Shown: positions 28,701 to 38,126 of the stretch, piece by piece | Position numbering within the stretch: position 1 is the first letter of the stretch | Layout: every line of letters begins with the position of its first letter | From: Cytophagales bacterium | Lineage (GTDB): Bacteria > Bacteroidota > Bacteroidia > Cytophagales > Spirosomataceae | Assembly: GCA_013298865.1 (NCBI GenBank) | Contig: JAAFJL010000011.1 | Location: forward strand, 1-54,857 | Direction: 5' to 3' | Length of the DNA stretch: 54,857 nt | The notes under the pieces: model-generated | What the model was told of the DNA's origin: nothing | The model's input: only the letters and a program-made list of their open reading frames with translations | The model's database searches: none | Made by a program: the position numbers and the translations under genes

Positions 28701-29288
28701 ATTAATTTAGGAATAGCCAAGGTAGAAGCTAATGCCTATTTTATGGTCGGGGATGAAATACCAGATTTGCCATGTCCAGATCAATTGGTCTTAGATATTC
28801 TTCGGAAAACGTGTGGAGCATCAGATAGAGAGATGTGTGCAGCAGATAAGAATCAAATGAAATTAGGCAAGGGTATTGCGTTTGGAACACAAGTAAAATT
28901 TGATTTTGAGGCTAACTTCTTTATTTATGCCAGTTTACACGCCACACTCGGACTTGATGTTTTGATGAAAGATTATAATGATAGGTCTTACTGCGGAAGA
29001 AACGTAAATGAAAGTTTAGGTTTTGGCAGATGGTATCTGTTAGGTCAGGTTTATGCAGGATTCAAAGTTGAAGTAGGCGTAGATTTGCTATTTGACAAAA
29101 TAGAACTTGCCTCTGGTAGTGCAGCAGCATTAATGCGAGTTGGAGCCCCTAATCCAACATGGTTTCAAGGTTCAGTTGCGGTTGAAGCAAAAATGTTAGG
29201 GGTACTGAAAGGTCGATTAGCTTTTGATGTAGAGTTGGGAGATGTCTGCGGAGAGTTCAATGGAACGGGCAAATGTGCAACACAATAA
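25785..29288 (+). CDS. Very large secreted beta-rich protein, uncharacterised
   Basis: A 1167-residue protein with a signal peptide (about 1-27, ending VYA) and no other recognised domain. It alternates strand-rich segments with glycine-rich turns. A threonine/proline-rich linker near 570-588 (PATTPTPPTTPPTPPAP) separates an N-terminal half from a C-terminal half. The second half (about 620-1160) is rich in FGFEAGGKF-like amphipathic strands, and its cysteines hint at disulfides. It could be a large extracellular scaffold or a beta-barrel-like protein; the sequence does not decide. It begins after the cassette genes and carries the locus-typical TTAACCC box directly before the ATG, so it belongs with the structural genes. 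No T9SS sorting domain is seen at its end. Confidence 0.7.
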   Translation: MLKRFTHTLQYLSLLVFTSMLSNYVYASNDKDNPRTEKDKPNKGIGVPVVPVATAVSMEAQLRLDEALRLNYQDDKLVQKIIVKDNLESIQLNVSSAAEDGRTEARAAFGYLDALGGAYKDAESISYEDLQDLPVGLTKKFGNTQAEIAITKVNFYSSYAEMTLYVRLTMDQKTTAGGVPKKKELIFGADKIKFTKENGFTDFTAVLLGDFVVDMGKWSVVFKGNFDKSTGNIAYEDACFVSIKCGAYNDGQLAAEVIFPRDVLEPLAAATKYKVIPDQSIKVRAGLKTRIGAGGLQDILAQVSFSHPFSVAGYDKVGFILSQATLDMSDTHNPDHIGVIINSPDHPDLQTDKTWQGVVIKQFGLLLPSEIKDKRVTTRKVIEVNDFVFSRTKGVSGTIAWNYATNGNAISIGNGDASKWAFSVANFEVTFVDNKLTAGNFSGIMKMPLAPDNPLGYTCKFNQAGFTGYLNVTQTNLKFKAWHAQANLTSLGLEIKSGPASSTDPEQVLKPVVTMAGSLSVSTNKSGQDQTASTDPNKKTIGFKVGFDELRIFTDAPYISVKGVSGGAIPATTPTPPTTPPTPPAPDLCGTTNKGNTGNAARNTQESFKASNDPNSSSFLGFPITMKEAYLETTADNKSNFVFGIEVAIMGNGVKAAAGGAFEMEYNLDNGAEFRLVNFKLRSIKVQGKFPEEDPKLEFCGEIEVYETATAKGFKGNLNLKTMGVGVYACAEFGYDKAVDFHYWNIRAKASFPAIPFAGPLAMNGLAGGAYYHMKQVQSSLPRQPCDVGGGGNVDYVADNTVGLGFRAALGFEAGGKFAFTGFAGFEMEFSTAGAINKVGIFGEGTLAGGFKVPGLEALTKITSKLETVVKKAQATLPVVGNFTTLDLINKATGQYEEAAAPPARNTESKGAVYARVGLMFDFQNKFFQGDVVADLNAGILTGSAKINMYFSESKWYVHVGKSAPADRVKMGINLGIAKVEANAYFMVGDEIPDLPCPDQLVLDILRKTCGASDREMCAADKNQMKLGKGIAFGTQVKFDFEANFFIYASLHATLGLDVLMKDYNDRSYCGRNVNESLGFGRWYLLGQVYAGFKVEVGVDLLFDKIELASGSAAALMRVGAPNPTWFQGSVAVEAKMLGVLKGRLAFDVELGDVCGEFNGTGKCATQ

Positions 29289-29318
29289 TTTTGGACACCT
29301 TTGAAAAATAATAACCCC

Positions 29319-32300
29319 ATGAAAATAAAATTTTTAATAGCTTTTGTATTTGCAACATTTTTTGTAGGCATAGCGTCTTCATTGTCTCAGATACAGATTA
29401 AGGAAGGTATTTACAGAATACAACCAAAAAATTCAATTACGACCACCCCTAAATATGTTACTTTAGGTCGGCTTAGTAATTTGAACTATGCCAATAATTT
29501 TGAACAGCCATATAAGGCAGATGACTCACAGCTTTGGATCATCAAGAAAATTTCTGATGGTAATTTCAGGATAACCTCATTATTTGATCAGAACTATTGC
29601 ATAACAACGAGAAATTTAACAGAAAATAGTGCGAGTGAACAAACATTTGTTTATGAGCAAGGAAAATATTTTAAATTTAAAGAGCAGACTTGGAATTTTG
29701 CCTCTATGACTGATGGCAGTTTTAAGATAACTGCTAATTCAAATAATAAGACATTATCTATTCAAGATAATAATGATATTGCAGGATCTGCTGTATTCAT
29801 TTATGATGATTCAGGTTTTGATTCACAACGCTTTTTCTTGATTCCTTTTGATCCAAACGAGAAATTACCACAATTAGCAGGTAACGGACTTGTTGGGTAT
29901 TATTTTAATAATACAGATTTAAAAGGAGATTTTTTTACTTCTCGATTAGACCCTCAAATTAATTTTTCAGGAGTTTCGTGGTTGCCAGAAGGTGTAGGAT
30001 TACAGTCAGATAGAGATAAGTTTTCAGTGAGATGGGAAGGTGAGATTGAAGCCCCAATCACTGGAAAATATAAATTTTCAATCCAAGCAACAAGCAATGT
30101 AAGATTAACCATAAATAATGCTAAACTAATTCCAAGTACATCACCAGCAGATTATGAATTACGGAAAGGAGAAAAATATAGTATTGTAGTAGAATATTTA
30201 AGAGACGTAACTTGGGGTACAAGTGAAATGACGTTAAAATGGAACTACAATAATGGAGCAATCATTAACGGGCAATCATTTGTTATTCCCAAAGAGAATC
30301 TTTATGGTAAAGAAAAAGTGGGGGAAGTTAGTTTTAGCGGAAATGGAGGTTTGGCACTAATATCAAAATGGGAGTCTCGACCATCAACAGCAATATTGCC
30401 ACAAACTAATCCAGAGCAAGTTTTATTACGTTGGGTACCTAATAGTGCTAACGCATGGCTTGCAGGAAATAATAGTGGTTATGAAATAACAAGAAAATTA
30501 ATAAAGAAGAATAATGTAAATATAACCAATGGTGAAATCAAAACTTTTATAGTAAAACCTGAGCCAGAGGGTTCTCCTAAATGGGCAATCGCCAAAAATA
30601 GAATTACAGCATTACAAAACAAGACAATTACTTCAAAATCAATTGCTAATGAAGACATTTATTGTGTAAGTGCCTATTCTACTTTGTATATGCCTTCTAA
30701 AAATAAAACTCAAGGGCAATATTTTAATATGATGTTAATGGCAAATCTTGATTATAAGGCTGCCAGATTTTCAGGATTAGGCTATACAGATAACACTATT
30801 GTTGCAGGTGAAGAATATACTTACACTGTTAAATTAAGGGATGCGACAATTTTAGATTGTCCGCCAGGATCAATCAATGTAAAATTAGGAGATGGAAAGC
30901 CAATGAAAACATTAGCTCCAGTAGTAGTATTTGATAAAGTGCCACAAACTAAAATTACTTCTGAAAAAACACCTAATTCAAATGAAACAGCAAAAGATAA
31001 ATCCGCAACTGTAAAAGTGTCAATAGATTGGTCAGTAGATGGCTATGAAAAGTATTTTAGTAGTTACTGGGTAGAACGCTCGACTGATGGCATAACCTAT
31101 ACAAGAAGAGGTAGAACACCATCAGTGAATTTGGCAGATGTCAAAAAAATGCAATTAATAGATAGTGTGGCTTACTACAAAAGCGGAACATTCTATTATA
31201 GAATTGTTGGGCGATCATTTTTTGAGTCATCTGATACACCACCTATTTTATCAGAGGTTGCGTCAGAACCAACCGTTGTGCCATATGTAACTCCTTTAGA
31301 TGATTCCCCTTCAATTATTAAAACTAATGTATCAAATGATACACTTAAATTAAATTGGGTTTTTCCAGCGGGCTATATTAATAATAGGCTTGATACTGTT
31401 AATATAAAAGGTTTTTACATTGAAAAAAGCCCAAAGCCAGATGGACCTTTTGTAAGAGTGCAAACTTCAAATATTAGACTTAGTGGAGCAACAGTATTAC
31501 CATTATTGGCTGATGGATTGATTGATATTAATGCAAAAGAAATAAAGATTATTAATATTGGAGATGGAGATTATTATAGAGTAGTTGCTGTTGAAAAAAA
31601 TGGAATAGGGATGAATCCGTCTTCTGCATTATTGATACAGCTAATTGATGAAATACCACCAGCGGCACCTACATGGTTAAACCCTACTACAACTGCGGTC
31701 ACTTATGTTGAAGAATTAGTTACTTTAAAATGGAATGCCAATACTGAAACAGATTTGCTTGGCTATAAACTTTTTAGAAAGAATGATATGATTGATAAAT
31801 ACCCTGTCGAAGTTGATGCAGAGTTACTAAAAACTACACAGTGGAGTAAGAAGTTAGATCTTGGAGTATCCAATCAGGAGATTTATTTTTATTTAGCTGC
31901 AATAGATAAGAGGGGAAATCAATCTGCTTTTTCAGTACCTATTACGCTTAAAAGACCTGATAAAAAACCGCCAACAGCCCCAGCATTTATAGACTACGAA
32001 ATCATTCCGAATGATAATAATGCGAATGTACGATTAAGAATTAATTGGAAAAAAAGCCCAGACAGTGATGTTGTTTCTCATGTACTCTCAAAAAAAGAAA
32101 TAATAGATCTTAATGCTGGTGCATGGAGTGATCTTACACCTCAGCCACCCAAGGATGATTCATATTTGGACAATAATGTTTCTGTGGGAAAGAAATATAG
32201 CTACATTGTAACAGCAACAGATTTAACAGGATTATTTACATTGTCGATACCGCTAATAGTTGAGATTCCTAAAACAATCTATAAACCAGATTTTCAGGTA

Positions 32301-32696
32301 TTTAATGGTTTAGTTGACAATAAAGAACAATTAGTGAATTTAACTTGGCAATATACTGCTGATGAACTTGCTTCATTTGAAATATACAAAGCAAATGGTA
32401 CAGAACCTTACACTTCTTGGAAAATTTTAAACCAAGATGAATTAAAAACCTTGGACACTCAGATTGGATTTAAGTACCAAATAAGGGCTGTTTTTAAAGA
32501 TGGTAGTGTTTCAAAGTGGAAAGAATGGAACACAGGATGTCAAGTAGGTTTTACCTTGCTAAAAAAGAGTGATGTTATTATTTTTAAACAAAGTGCAGTA
32601 GTCGATAAATCTTGCTTAGAAATACAGTTAATCCCAGGTTGTGATATAACACCAAAAACTAATCAATCTTACGAAGCTAAGATTCAGAATAACTAA
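29319..32696 (+). CDS. Secreted ricin-lectin / PA14 / fibronectin III protein
   Basis: A 1125-residue secreted protein. I chose the ATG at 29319 because the signal peptide (MKIKFLIAFVFATFFVGIAS) starts there. Domains in order: a ricin-type beta-trefoil-like region (about 25-185, with repeated QLWIIKKISDGNFRI and FKITANSNNKTLSIQ units); a PA14 domain (about 190-325, GNGLVGYYFNNTDLKGDFF, then EAPITGKYKFSI); and several fibronectin type III-like units to the C-terminus (for example LKWNANTETDLLGYKLFR). Ricin and PA14 domains usually bind carbohydrate, so this is a likely glycan-binding adhesive part of the locus. There is no evident sorting domain or anchor. Confidence 0.75.
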   Translation: MKIKFLIAFVFATFFVGIASSLSQIQIKEGIYRIQPKNSITTTPKYVTLGRLSNLNYANNFEQPYKADDSQLWIIKKISDGNFRITSLFDQNYCITTRNLTENSASEQTFVYEQGKYFKFKEQTWNFASMTDGSFKITANSNNKTLSIQDNNDIAGSAVFIYDDSGFDSQRFFLIPFDPNEKLPQLAGNGLVGYYFNNTDLKGDFFTSRLDPQINFSGVSWLPEGVGLQSDRDKFSVRWEGEIEAPITGKYKFSIQATSNVRLTINNAKLIPSTSPADYELRKGEKYSIVVEYLRDVTWGTSEMTLKWNYNNGAIINGQSFVIPKENLYGKEKVGEVSFSGNGGLALISKWESRPSTAILPQTNPEQVLLRWVPNSANAWLAGNNSGYEITRKLIKKNNVNITNGEIKTFIVKPEPEGSPKWAIAKNRITALQNKTITSKSIANEDIYCVSAYSTLYMPSKNKTQGQYFNMMLMANLDYKAARFSGLGYTDNTIVAGEEYTYTVKLRDATILDCPPGSINVKLGDGKPMKTLAPVVVFDKVPQTKITSEKTPNSNETAKDKSATVKVSIDWSVDGYEKYFSSYWVERSTDGITYTRRGRTPSVNLADVKKMQLIDSVAYYKSGTFYYRIVGRSFFESSDTPPILSEVASEPTVVPYVTPLDDSPSIIKTNVSNDTLKLNWVFPAGYINNRLDTVNIKGFYIEKSPKPDGPFVRVQTSNIRLSGATVLPLLADGLIDINAKEIKIINIGDGDYYRVVAVEKNGIGMNPSSALLIQLIDEIPPAAPTWLNPTTTAVTYVEELVTLKWNANTETDLLGYKLFRKNDMIDKYPVEVDAELLKTTQWSKKLDLGVSNQEIYFYLAAIDKRGNQSAFSVPITLKRPDKKPPTAPAFIDYEIIPNDNNANVRLRINWKKSPDSDVVSHVLSKKEIIDLNAGAWSDLTPQPPKDDSYLDNNVSVGKKYSYIVTATDLTGLFTLSIPLIVEIPKTIYKPDFQVFNGLVDNKEQLVNLTWQYTADELASFEIYKANGTEPYTSWKILNQDELKTLDTQIGFKYQIRAVFKDGSVSKWKEWNTGCQVGFTLLKKSDVIIFKQSAVVDKSCLEIQLIPGCDITPKTNQSYEAKIQNN

Positions 32697-32733
32697 AAAA
32701 ATTAGATAGATTAATAGAATAACCTGTAAAAGT

Positions 32734-34914
32734 ATGAGACAATTAAGTAGGTATATACTCATCGTAGTACTGATGACAATTTCCTATTACACAAAAGCGT
32801 CTCATGTCTTTGGTGGAACATTATCAATGAAACAAATTGATAGAAATCAAGGGAAATTTAAAATTTCATTAACTGTTTTCATTGATATAAATTCAGCAAG
32901 TGTGGGACAAATAAGTGCATTTCAAACTCAAGTACTTACGGTTAGAATATTTAAAAAACAAAATAATCAAATCGTTGATGAATATGGATTAAGTTACGAA
33001 AAAGAGCAAGATTTTCAATATGATAATACAGCCTGTTCGTCAAGTAAACAACTGAAGACAAGAGCATATATTTATTCTTCTGAGGTTATTTTTGATTTAA
33101 CAAACTATTCAGATAATAGCGGTTATTATGTAGCATGGGAATGGTGTTGTAGAAATCAACAAATTGTAAATATTTTGAACCCTGAACAGGCTGGAGTAGC
33201 ACTTTATTTAGAGTTCCCTGCATTGAAACAAAATGGAAGTGCAATTGAATACTCATCGCCAGAATTCAATATTCCCAATGGGGAAAGTCTATGTATAAAA
33301 AAGAGGTTTACAACAATCATTGATGCAAAATCCTATGGCAGTAATGTTTTGAAATATAAAGTCATAACTCCATTGATAGGTCATAACGATTCTAATAATT
33401 TTGATAGATTAGCAAAATCAAGTCCCTATCCTGAAGTTCAATGGCAAAGTGGTTTTTCAGGCATAAACCCTTTTAAATCATCATCAAATGTTTTGATAAA
33501 TGATGTAGATGGGAAGATTGAAATAACTCCTCAACAATTAGGTCTATTTGTATTTGCTGTAAGATGTGAGCAGTATCAAAACGGAATTCTAATTGGATTT
33601 ACTCAATTAGAGTTTCAACTACCAGTCATTGATTGTTCTACTAATACACCACCAGTACCTATTGTTAGTTATAATGGGTCAAATGTTACTGATGTAAATT
33701 ACTGTCCAGGAGAAAATATAATTCTAAGCACTTCCACAACTGGTGGCGATTGGAATTTTCAATGGAAAAAAGATGGAGATAATATTATTGGTGCAACACA
33801 ATCAACATTGTCTATAACAGAAAAAGGTCAATATGCTGTAACGAAAAGTTTTAAAAACTCTTGTGCCAATGATACCACTTCTGTGCCAGTCAATGTAAAA
33901 GAGGCATTAGATTTAAAGTTGAAGATTTCTAAAAAAACTTTCTGTGAATCAGATACGGCATTGTTAACTGCATTGGTAGAATCAGGTGCAACCTTTGAGT
34001 GGTTTAAGAATACAACTTCGTTGGGTATAACACCTCAAGTGATTGTTAATCAAAGTGGTAAATATATATTAAAAGGGCAGAAAGTTGGGTCGTCATGTAT
34101 AGGTAAAGATAGTGTAGATGTTGTAGTAAACCCCAAACCAATATTAACGACTATTGACTATACCCCAAAAGAATTTTGTTCAGGGGATTCTGTAAAACTC
34201 TTAGTTGATAATAACTTACTATATGAGTATCAATGGATAACCAACAATAGTAGTATCATTAATGCCAAAAATAATTCCTATTGGACTAAGCAAGGAGGAG
34301 AGTACTTCTTGAATGTTAAAGAGAAAATTAATAAATGTGAAATAAAAACTGGGGCTTTTAAAACAGTACAAATATCATTGCCCAGTATAAAATTTGATAG
34401 TATTCCAGCTATTTGCTTAGGAACAACTCAGATTGTAAATCTAATTGCTCAACCCTCAGGAGGTATTTTTACTTGGAATAATACTGTTATTAACAATTTT
34501 GATATTTCTTCATTGAGTACAGGTAGATATGACATCTTTTACACCATTCAAAAAAATAATTGTAAGGCAAAAGAAAGAAGGGTTATTGAAATTAAATCTC
34601 TCGGATGTAGTACAATTAATACTACTCCTTTACCGAATACCATTTTGAATAAATTAGTTATTCCCTCAGCCTTCACACCCAACAACGATGGCACAAATGA
34701 CACTTGGGAGATATTCAATATTAAAGGATACCCCGATGCGGAAATACTAATTTACAACCGATGGGGAGAACCCGTTTTCTATTCAAAAGGATATACACAA
34801 TCTTTTGATGGTACAAAAGATGGAAATCCACTCCCCGAAGGCGTTTATGCTTATGCAATTAAATTAGATAATACAAAGAGTCCCCTCACGGGAACAATAA
34901 CAATTTTAAGATAG
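32734..34914 (+). CDS. T9SS type B sorting domain protein with Ig-like repeats
   Basis: A 726-residue secreted protein: a signal peptide, the SHVFGGTLSMKQ opening characteristic of large gliding-motility-associated proteins, Ig-like repeats (about 290-600), and a C-terminal gliding-motility-associated sorting domain (about 645-726: IPSAFTPNNDGTNDTWEI, YPDAEILIYNRWGEPVF, PLPEGVYAYAIKL). The C-terminal domain is a T9SS type B signal, so this protein should be exported by type IX secretion and fixed on the cell surface. It is the only clear T9SS cargo in the locus and could anchor the other components (inference). Confidence 0.88.
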   Translation: MRQLSRYILIVVLMTISYYTKASHVFGGTLSMKQIDRNQGKFKISLTVFIDINSASVGQISAFQTQVLTVRIFKKQNNQIVDEYGLSYEKEQDFQYDNTACSSSKQLKTRAYIYSSEVIFDLTNYSDNSGYYVAWEWCCRNQQIVNILNPEQAGVALYLEFPALKQNGSAIEYSSPEFNIPNGESLCIKKRFTTIIDAKSYGSNVLKYKVITPLIGHNDSNNFDRLAKSSPYPEVQWQSGFSGINPFKSSSNVLINDVDGKIEITPQQLGLFVFAVRCEQYQNGILIGFTQLEFQLPVIDCSTNTPPVPIVSYNGSNVTDVNYCPGENIILSTSTTGGDWNFQWKKDGDNIIGATQSTLSITEKGQYAVTKSFKNSCANDTTSVPVNVKEALDLKLKISKKTFCESDTALLTALVESGATFEWFKNTTSLGITPQVIVNQSGKYILKGQKVGSSCIGKDSVDVVVNPKPILTTIDYTPKEFCSGDSVKLLVDNNLLYEYQWITNNSSIINAKNNSYWTKQGGEYFLNVKEKINKCEIKTGAFKTVQISLPSIKFDSIPAICLGTTQIVNLIAQPSGGIFTWNNTVINNFDISSLSTGRYDIFYTIQKNNCKAKERRVIEIKSLGCSTINTTPLPNTILNKLVIPSAFTPNNDGTNDTWEIFNIKGYPDAEILIYNRWGEPVFYSKGYTQSFDGTKDGNPLPEGVYAYAIKLDNTKSPLTGTITILR

Positions 34915-34929
34915 CCCCCCATTAAGACC

Positions 34930-36963
34930 ATGAAAAAGATATTACTTATACTATGCTTATTGACCATTTTTAATGTTGGTTTTTCACAAACGAATATTTT
35001 TCCTCAAAGTGGGAGAGTAGGTATTGGTACAACCACGCCAAGAGATACTACTTCTTTACATATTAAAGGATCTCATACAACAACATCATCTTTACTTGAA
35101 TATCCACTGGATGCTTCAAGTCAACTACAGGGCAGTGTTTTTTTGAGAACATGGGCATCAGAACCAGATATTTCATGGAACGGGGCAGGTATAGGTACAA
35201 ACGTAAATAACTGGGGCTTAGTCAGGATGAATAAAAGTTTGTCTTCATCATATATTCGCTTTATTCCTCAAAAAACCTCTGGAATGATGCTTTTCACTAC
35301 TATTGATGCTGCAGGTGTAAAGTATGATAATACAATGGCAGTTGTAAATGATAAAGTTGGTATAGGAACGACTAATCCTTTATCTCCACTACATTTAGTG
35401 GGAGGTTCTCCTATGAGCACAGGATGGAATAAAACATTAACTCTACAAGCTACTTATCCAACAATTATTTTTAATTCAAATGCTCAGAAATGGGGAGGAA
35501 TAGGTTATGATTTTTCATCAAATATGAATTTTTGGGTGGGAGGAAGTAGTGATGATATAGCCGCCACAGCAACAGCAGCAATCAGTATTACTCAAAATGG
35601 GAAAGTAGGTATAGGCACTTCTGCTCCAACTGAAAAGTTAGAAGTAAATGGAAATCTCCTACTTTCAGGAGCAATAAAATACGGGAATAGTGGTGTCCGT
35701 ACTGAATCCAGAAATAATGCTGGGTTACAAGGAAATGCAGGTGCAATGTCAGGTTTTTATGAAACTTATGCTCCTCTTAACTTTCCAAAAGATGACAGTA
35801 ACTGGTGGCATTTAATTGACACTCGTCACTCAAATAACACCAATAATTATGCAATGCAGTTTGCTGGGTCATTTTTTGATCAAAAATTGTATTTTAGAAA
35901 AACAAATAATAGCCCTACTCAACCTTGGAGAGAGGTACTGACAGCAGACCCAAATGGTGAATTGACCATTGGAAAAAGTGATTATACAGGAGGTTCTTTA
36001 TTTTTGGGCAACGCAAGTCATGGTATAAAAAGAGGGTATACTGCTAATGGAAACGATGTAGGATTTTTTACTACATCTGGAGATTTGTATTTGTCAACAA
36101 CCAATTCAACGCCTCAATTTGTTTTGAAAAATAGTGGAAATGTTGGAGTAGGAACAACAACACCCACAGAAAAACTGACTATTTATGGAACAAATAATGC
36201 TGCACCTGGAGTAATGTCTTTTGAATCTTCGAGAGAGGATGTGCAAAATGCAGAAGTAGGTATATTGAAAGCCAAAAATTCAGGAGTTGAAATTGCCAGA
36301 ATGGGATTAAATCGAGCGGGCGGAAGTAATACAGGGTTTTTGAATTTTTGGGTTAAAAAAACAAATGAGACTTCTTTATATGAAGCAATGAGAATTTCTG
36401 AAAATGGTAATGTGGGTATAGGAACAGCTAATCCAACAGAAAAATTGGAAATACAAGGGAACACTATTTTATCTGGTATAAATACAAAACAAATTTATAA
36501 TTGGACGGGAGTTGCAGCATTTTCTACTGGTATTTTAGGAAGTACTACGAACAATTCAAGATTTTCTATAAGTACAAATAGTGCGGGAGAAGTATTTTCT
36601 GTAAGTTATTTAAATGGAAACATAGGCATTGGCACAACTGACACAAAAGGCTACAAACTCGCTGTCAACGGAGACATGATAGCCGAAAGAGTAGTAGTAA
36701 AACTTCAAACCAACTGGCCCGATTACGTCTTCAAGAAAACCTACGGATTACGCCCATTAGAGCAAGTAGAGCAATATATTAATCAAAACAGCCATTTGCC
36801 AGAAGTGCCATCTGCCCAAGAAGTATCAGACAAAGGAATTGACGTTGGGGCAATGAATGCTAAACTTTTACAAAAAATTGAAGAATTGACTTTGTATTTG
36901 ATTGAACAAAATAAAGAAATAAAAACCTTGAAAAATAAAGTTGAAGTTTTAGAGAAAAAATAA
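34930..36963 (+). CDS. Secreted GIGT-repeat fibre-like protein, paralogue 2
   Basis: A 677-residue protein with a signal peptide ending VGFSQ. Six GIGT motifs (VGIGTTTP, VGIGTTNP, VGIGTSAP, VGVGTTTP, VGIGTANP, IGIGTTDT) alternate with beta-rich inserts. The C-terminal cap is shared with the proteins at 11849 and 36996: GYKLAVNGDM, AERVVVKL, WPDYVF, HLPEVPSAQEV, then a coiled coil starting LLQKIEELTLYLIEQNK. The inserts contain PFAM-less strands such as PWREVLTADPNGELTIG, which resemble phage tail-fibre shafts. It starts 15 bases after the sorting-domain gene. Confidence 0.8.
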   Translation: MKKILLILCLLTIFNVGFSQTNIFPQSGRVGIGTTTPRDTTSLHIKGSHTTTSSLLEYPLDASSQLQGSVFLRTWASEPDISWNGAGIGTNVNNWGLVRMNKSLSSSYIRFIPQKTSGMMLFTTIDAAGVKYDNTMAVVNDKVGIGTTNPLSPLHLVGGSPMSTGWNKTLTLQATYPTIIFNSNAQKWGGIGYDFSSNMNFWVGGSSDDIAATATAAISITQNGKVGIGTSAPTEKLEVNGNLLLSGAIKYGNSGVRTESRNNAGLQGNAGAMSGFYETYAPLNFPKDDSNWWHLIDTRHSNNTNNYAMQFAGSFFDQKLYFRKTNNSPTQPWREVLTADPNGELTIGKSDYTGGSLFLGNASHGIKRGYTANGNDVGFFTTSGDLYLSTTNSTPQFVLKNSGNVGVGTTTPTEKLTIYGTNNAAPGVMSFESSREDVQNAEVGILKAKNSGVEIARMGLNRAGGSNTGFLNFWVKKTNETSLYEAMRISENGNVGIGTANPTEKLEIQGNTILSGINTKQIYNWTGVAAFSTGILGSTTNNSRFSISTNSAGEVFSVSYLNGNIGIGTTDTKGYKLAVNGDMIAERVVVKLQTNWPDYVFKKTYGLRPLEQVEQYINQNSHLPEVPSAQEVSDKGIDVGAMNAKLLQKIEELTLYLIEQNKEIKTLKNKVEVLEKK

Positions 36964-36995
36964 AAATATTAAAAGGCATAAAACCCTATCATCCA

Positions 36996-38126
36996 ATGAA
37001 AAAAATACTACAAATCACCTGTGCCATTTTATTGGTAAACGTTTCCCTGATAGTGGGACAAACTACACAAAGTAGTCCTTTTGTAATAAATGGACCCACA
37101 TCTCCTACGCTTAGAATTCAAGCATCCCAAGCTTCCGAGGCTTATTTTACAGAAATTGTTTCTCCTTATGATGGAGCTCAGCCTTTTTTTTTAAGGGTTG
37201 GTATTGATAAATTATTAGGTATAAAGAGGATAATGAATAATAATGGAAATTATATTTCATACATCAATGGGCGATATGGTATAGGATTTACAACAGAAGG
37301 AGGAAATCCTGATAGTACAAATTTGAAAATGTTTATTGCTTCAAATGGTAATGTTGGTATTGGAACAACATCCCCAACAGCAAAGCTACATATACGAGGT
37401 ACACAATTTAAGCAAAATGATGAGACTGGTTCTTACGGTTTTACGCTAAATACAACTTCGGCTACTTCAAGACTAATTACTATGTTTGGAGGATCATCAT
37501 TTGCTATTCAAGCGGGAGGCGGAGCAGTGGATAACTTTACTGTGAGTAGTGCTGGCAATGTGGGTATTGGAACAACAAGTCCTAATGAAATACTGGAAGT
37601 TGGAGGAACAGGAAGGGTATTCTTTGGTAATGGTGCTGGTGCAGCAAGAAAAGGTCTATTGATTCAAGGGGCTGATGGTTCAAATAACTCTTACTCAAGA
37701 CTAGAATCATATTCTTATGGCGAATCGAAAGGGATTCCTTTAGTAATCAATCCATTGGGAGGTAATGTGGGCATAGGCACAACTGACACAAAAGGCTACA
37801 AACTCGCAGTGGCAGGTGATATTATTGCTGAAAGAGTAGTAGTAAAACTCCAAGCCAACTGGCCTGATTATGTTTTCACTCCAAGCTACCAACTTGCAAG
37901 CCTTACAGAAGTAGAAAGATACATTGAACAAAACCTTCATTTACCCAATGTTCCTTCGGCAAAGGAAATTGCAGATAAAGGAATTGATGTAGGGGCAATG
38001 AATACTAAAATGATGGAAAAAATAGAGGAATTGACTCTGTATTTGATTGAACAAAATAAAAAGTTAGATGCTCTTGAGAAAAAGAATGCAGCATTAGAAA
38101 ACGCTATCAAAAATATCAAGAAATAA
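36996..38126 (+). CDS. Secreted GIGT-repeat fibre-like protein, paralogue 3 (short)
   Basis: A 376-residue protein with a signal peptide ending IVGQ. It has three GIGT motifs and the same C-terminal cap and coiled coil (MMEKIEELTLYLIEQNKKL). An N-terminal module (TLRIQASQASEAYFTEIVSP ... YGIGFTTEG) is a paralogue of a block in the protein at 11849 (TLRLESTNAP ... YGLAFTTGV), which suggests module shuffling between them. The DNA encoding the cap start is almost identical to that of the protein at 34930. Confidence 0.8.
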   Translation: MKKILQITCAILLVNVSLIVGQTTQSSPFVINGPTSPTLRIQASQASEAYFTEIVSPYDGAQPFFLRVGIDKLLGIKRIMNNNGNYISYINGRYGIGFTTEGGNPDSTNLKMFIASNGNVGIGTTSPTAKLHIRGTQFKQNDETGSYGFTLNTTSATSRLITMFGGSSFAIQAGGGAVDNFTVSSAGNVGIGTTSPNEILEVGGTGRVFFGNGAGAARKGLLIQGADGSNNSYSRLESYSYGESKGIPLVINPLGGNVGIGTTDTKGYKLAVAGDIIAERVVVKLQANWPDYVFTPSYQLASLTEVERYIEQNLHLPNVPSAKEIADKGIDVGAMNTKMMEKIEELTLYLIEQNKKLDALEKKNAALENAIKNIKK

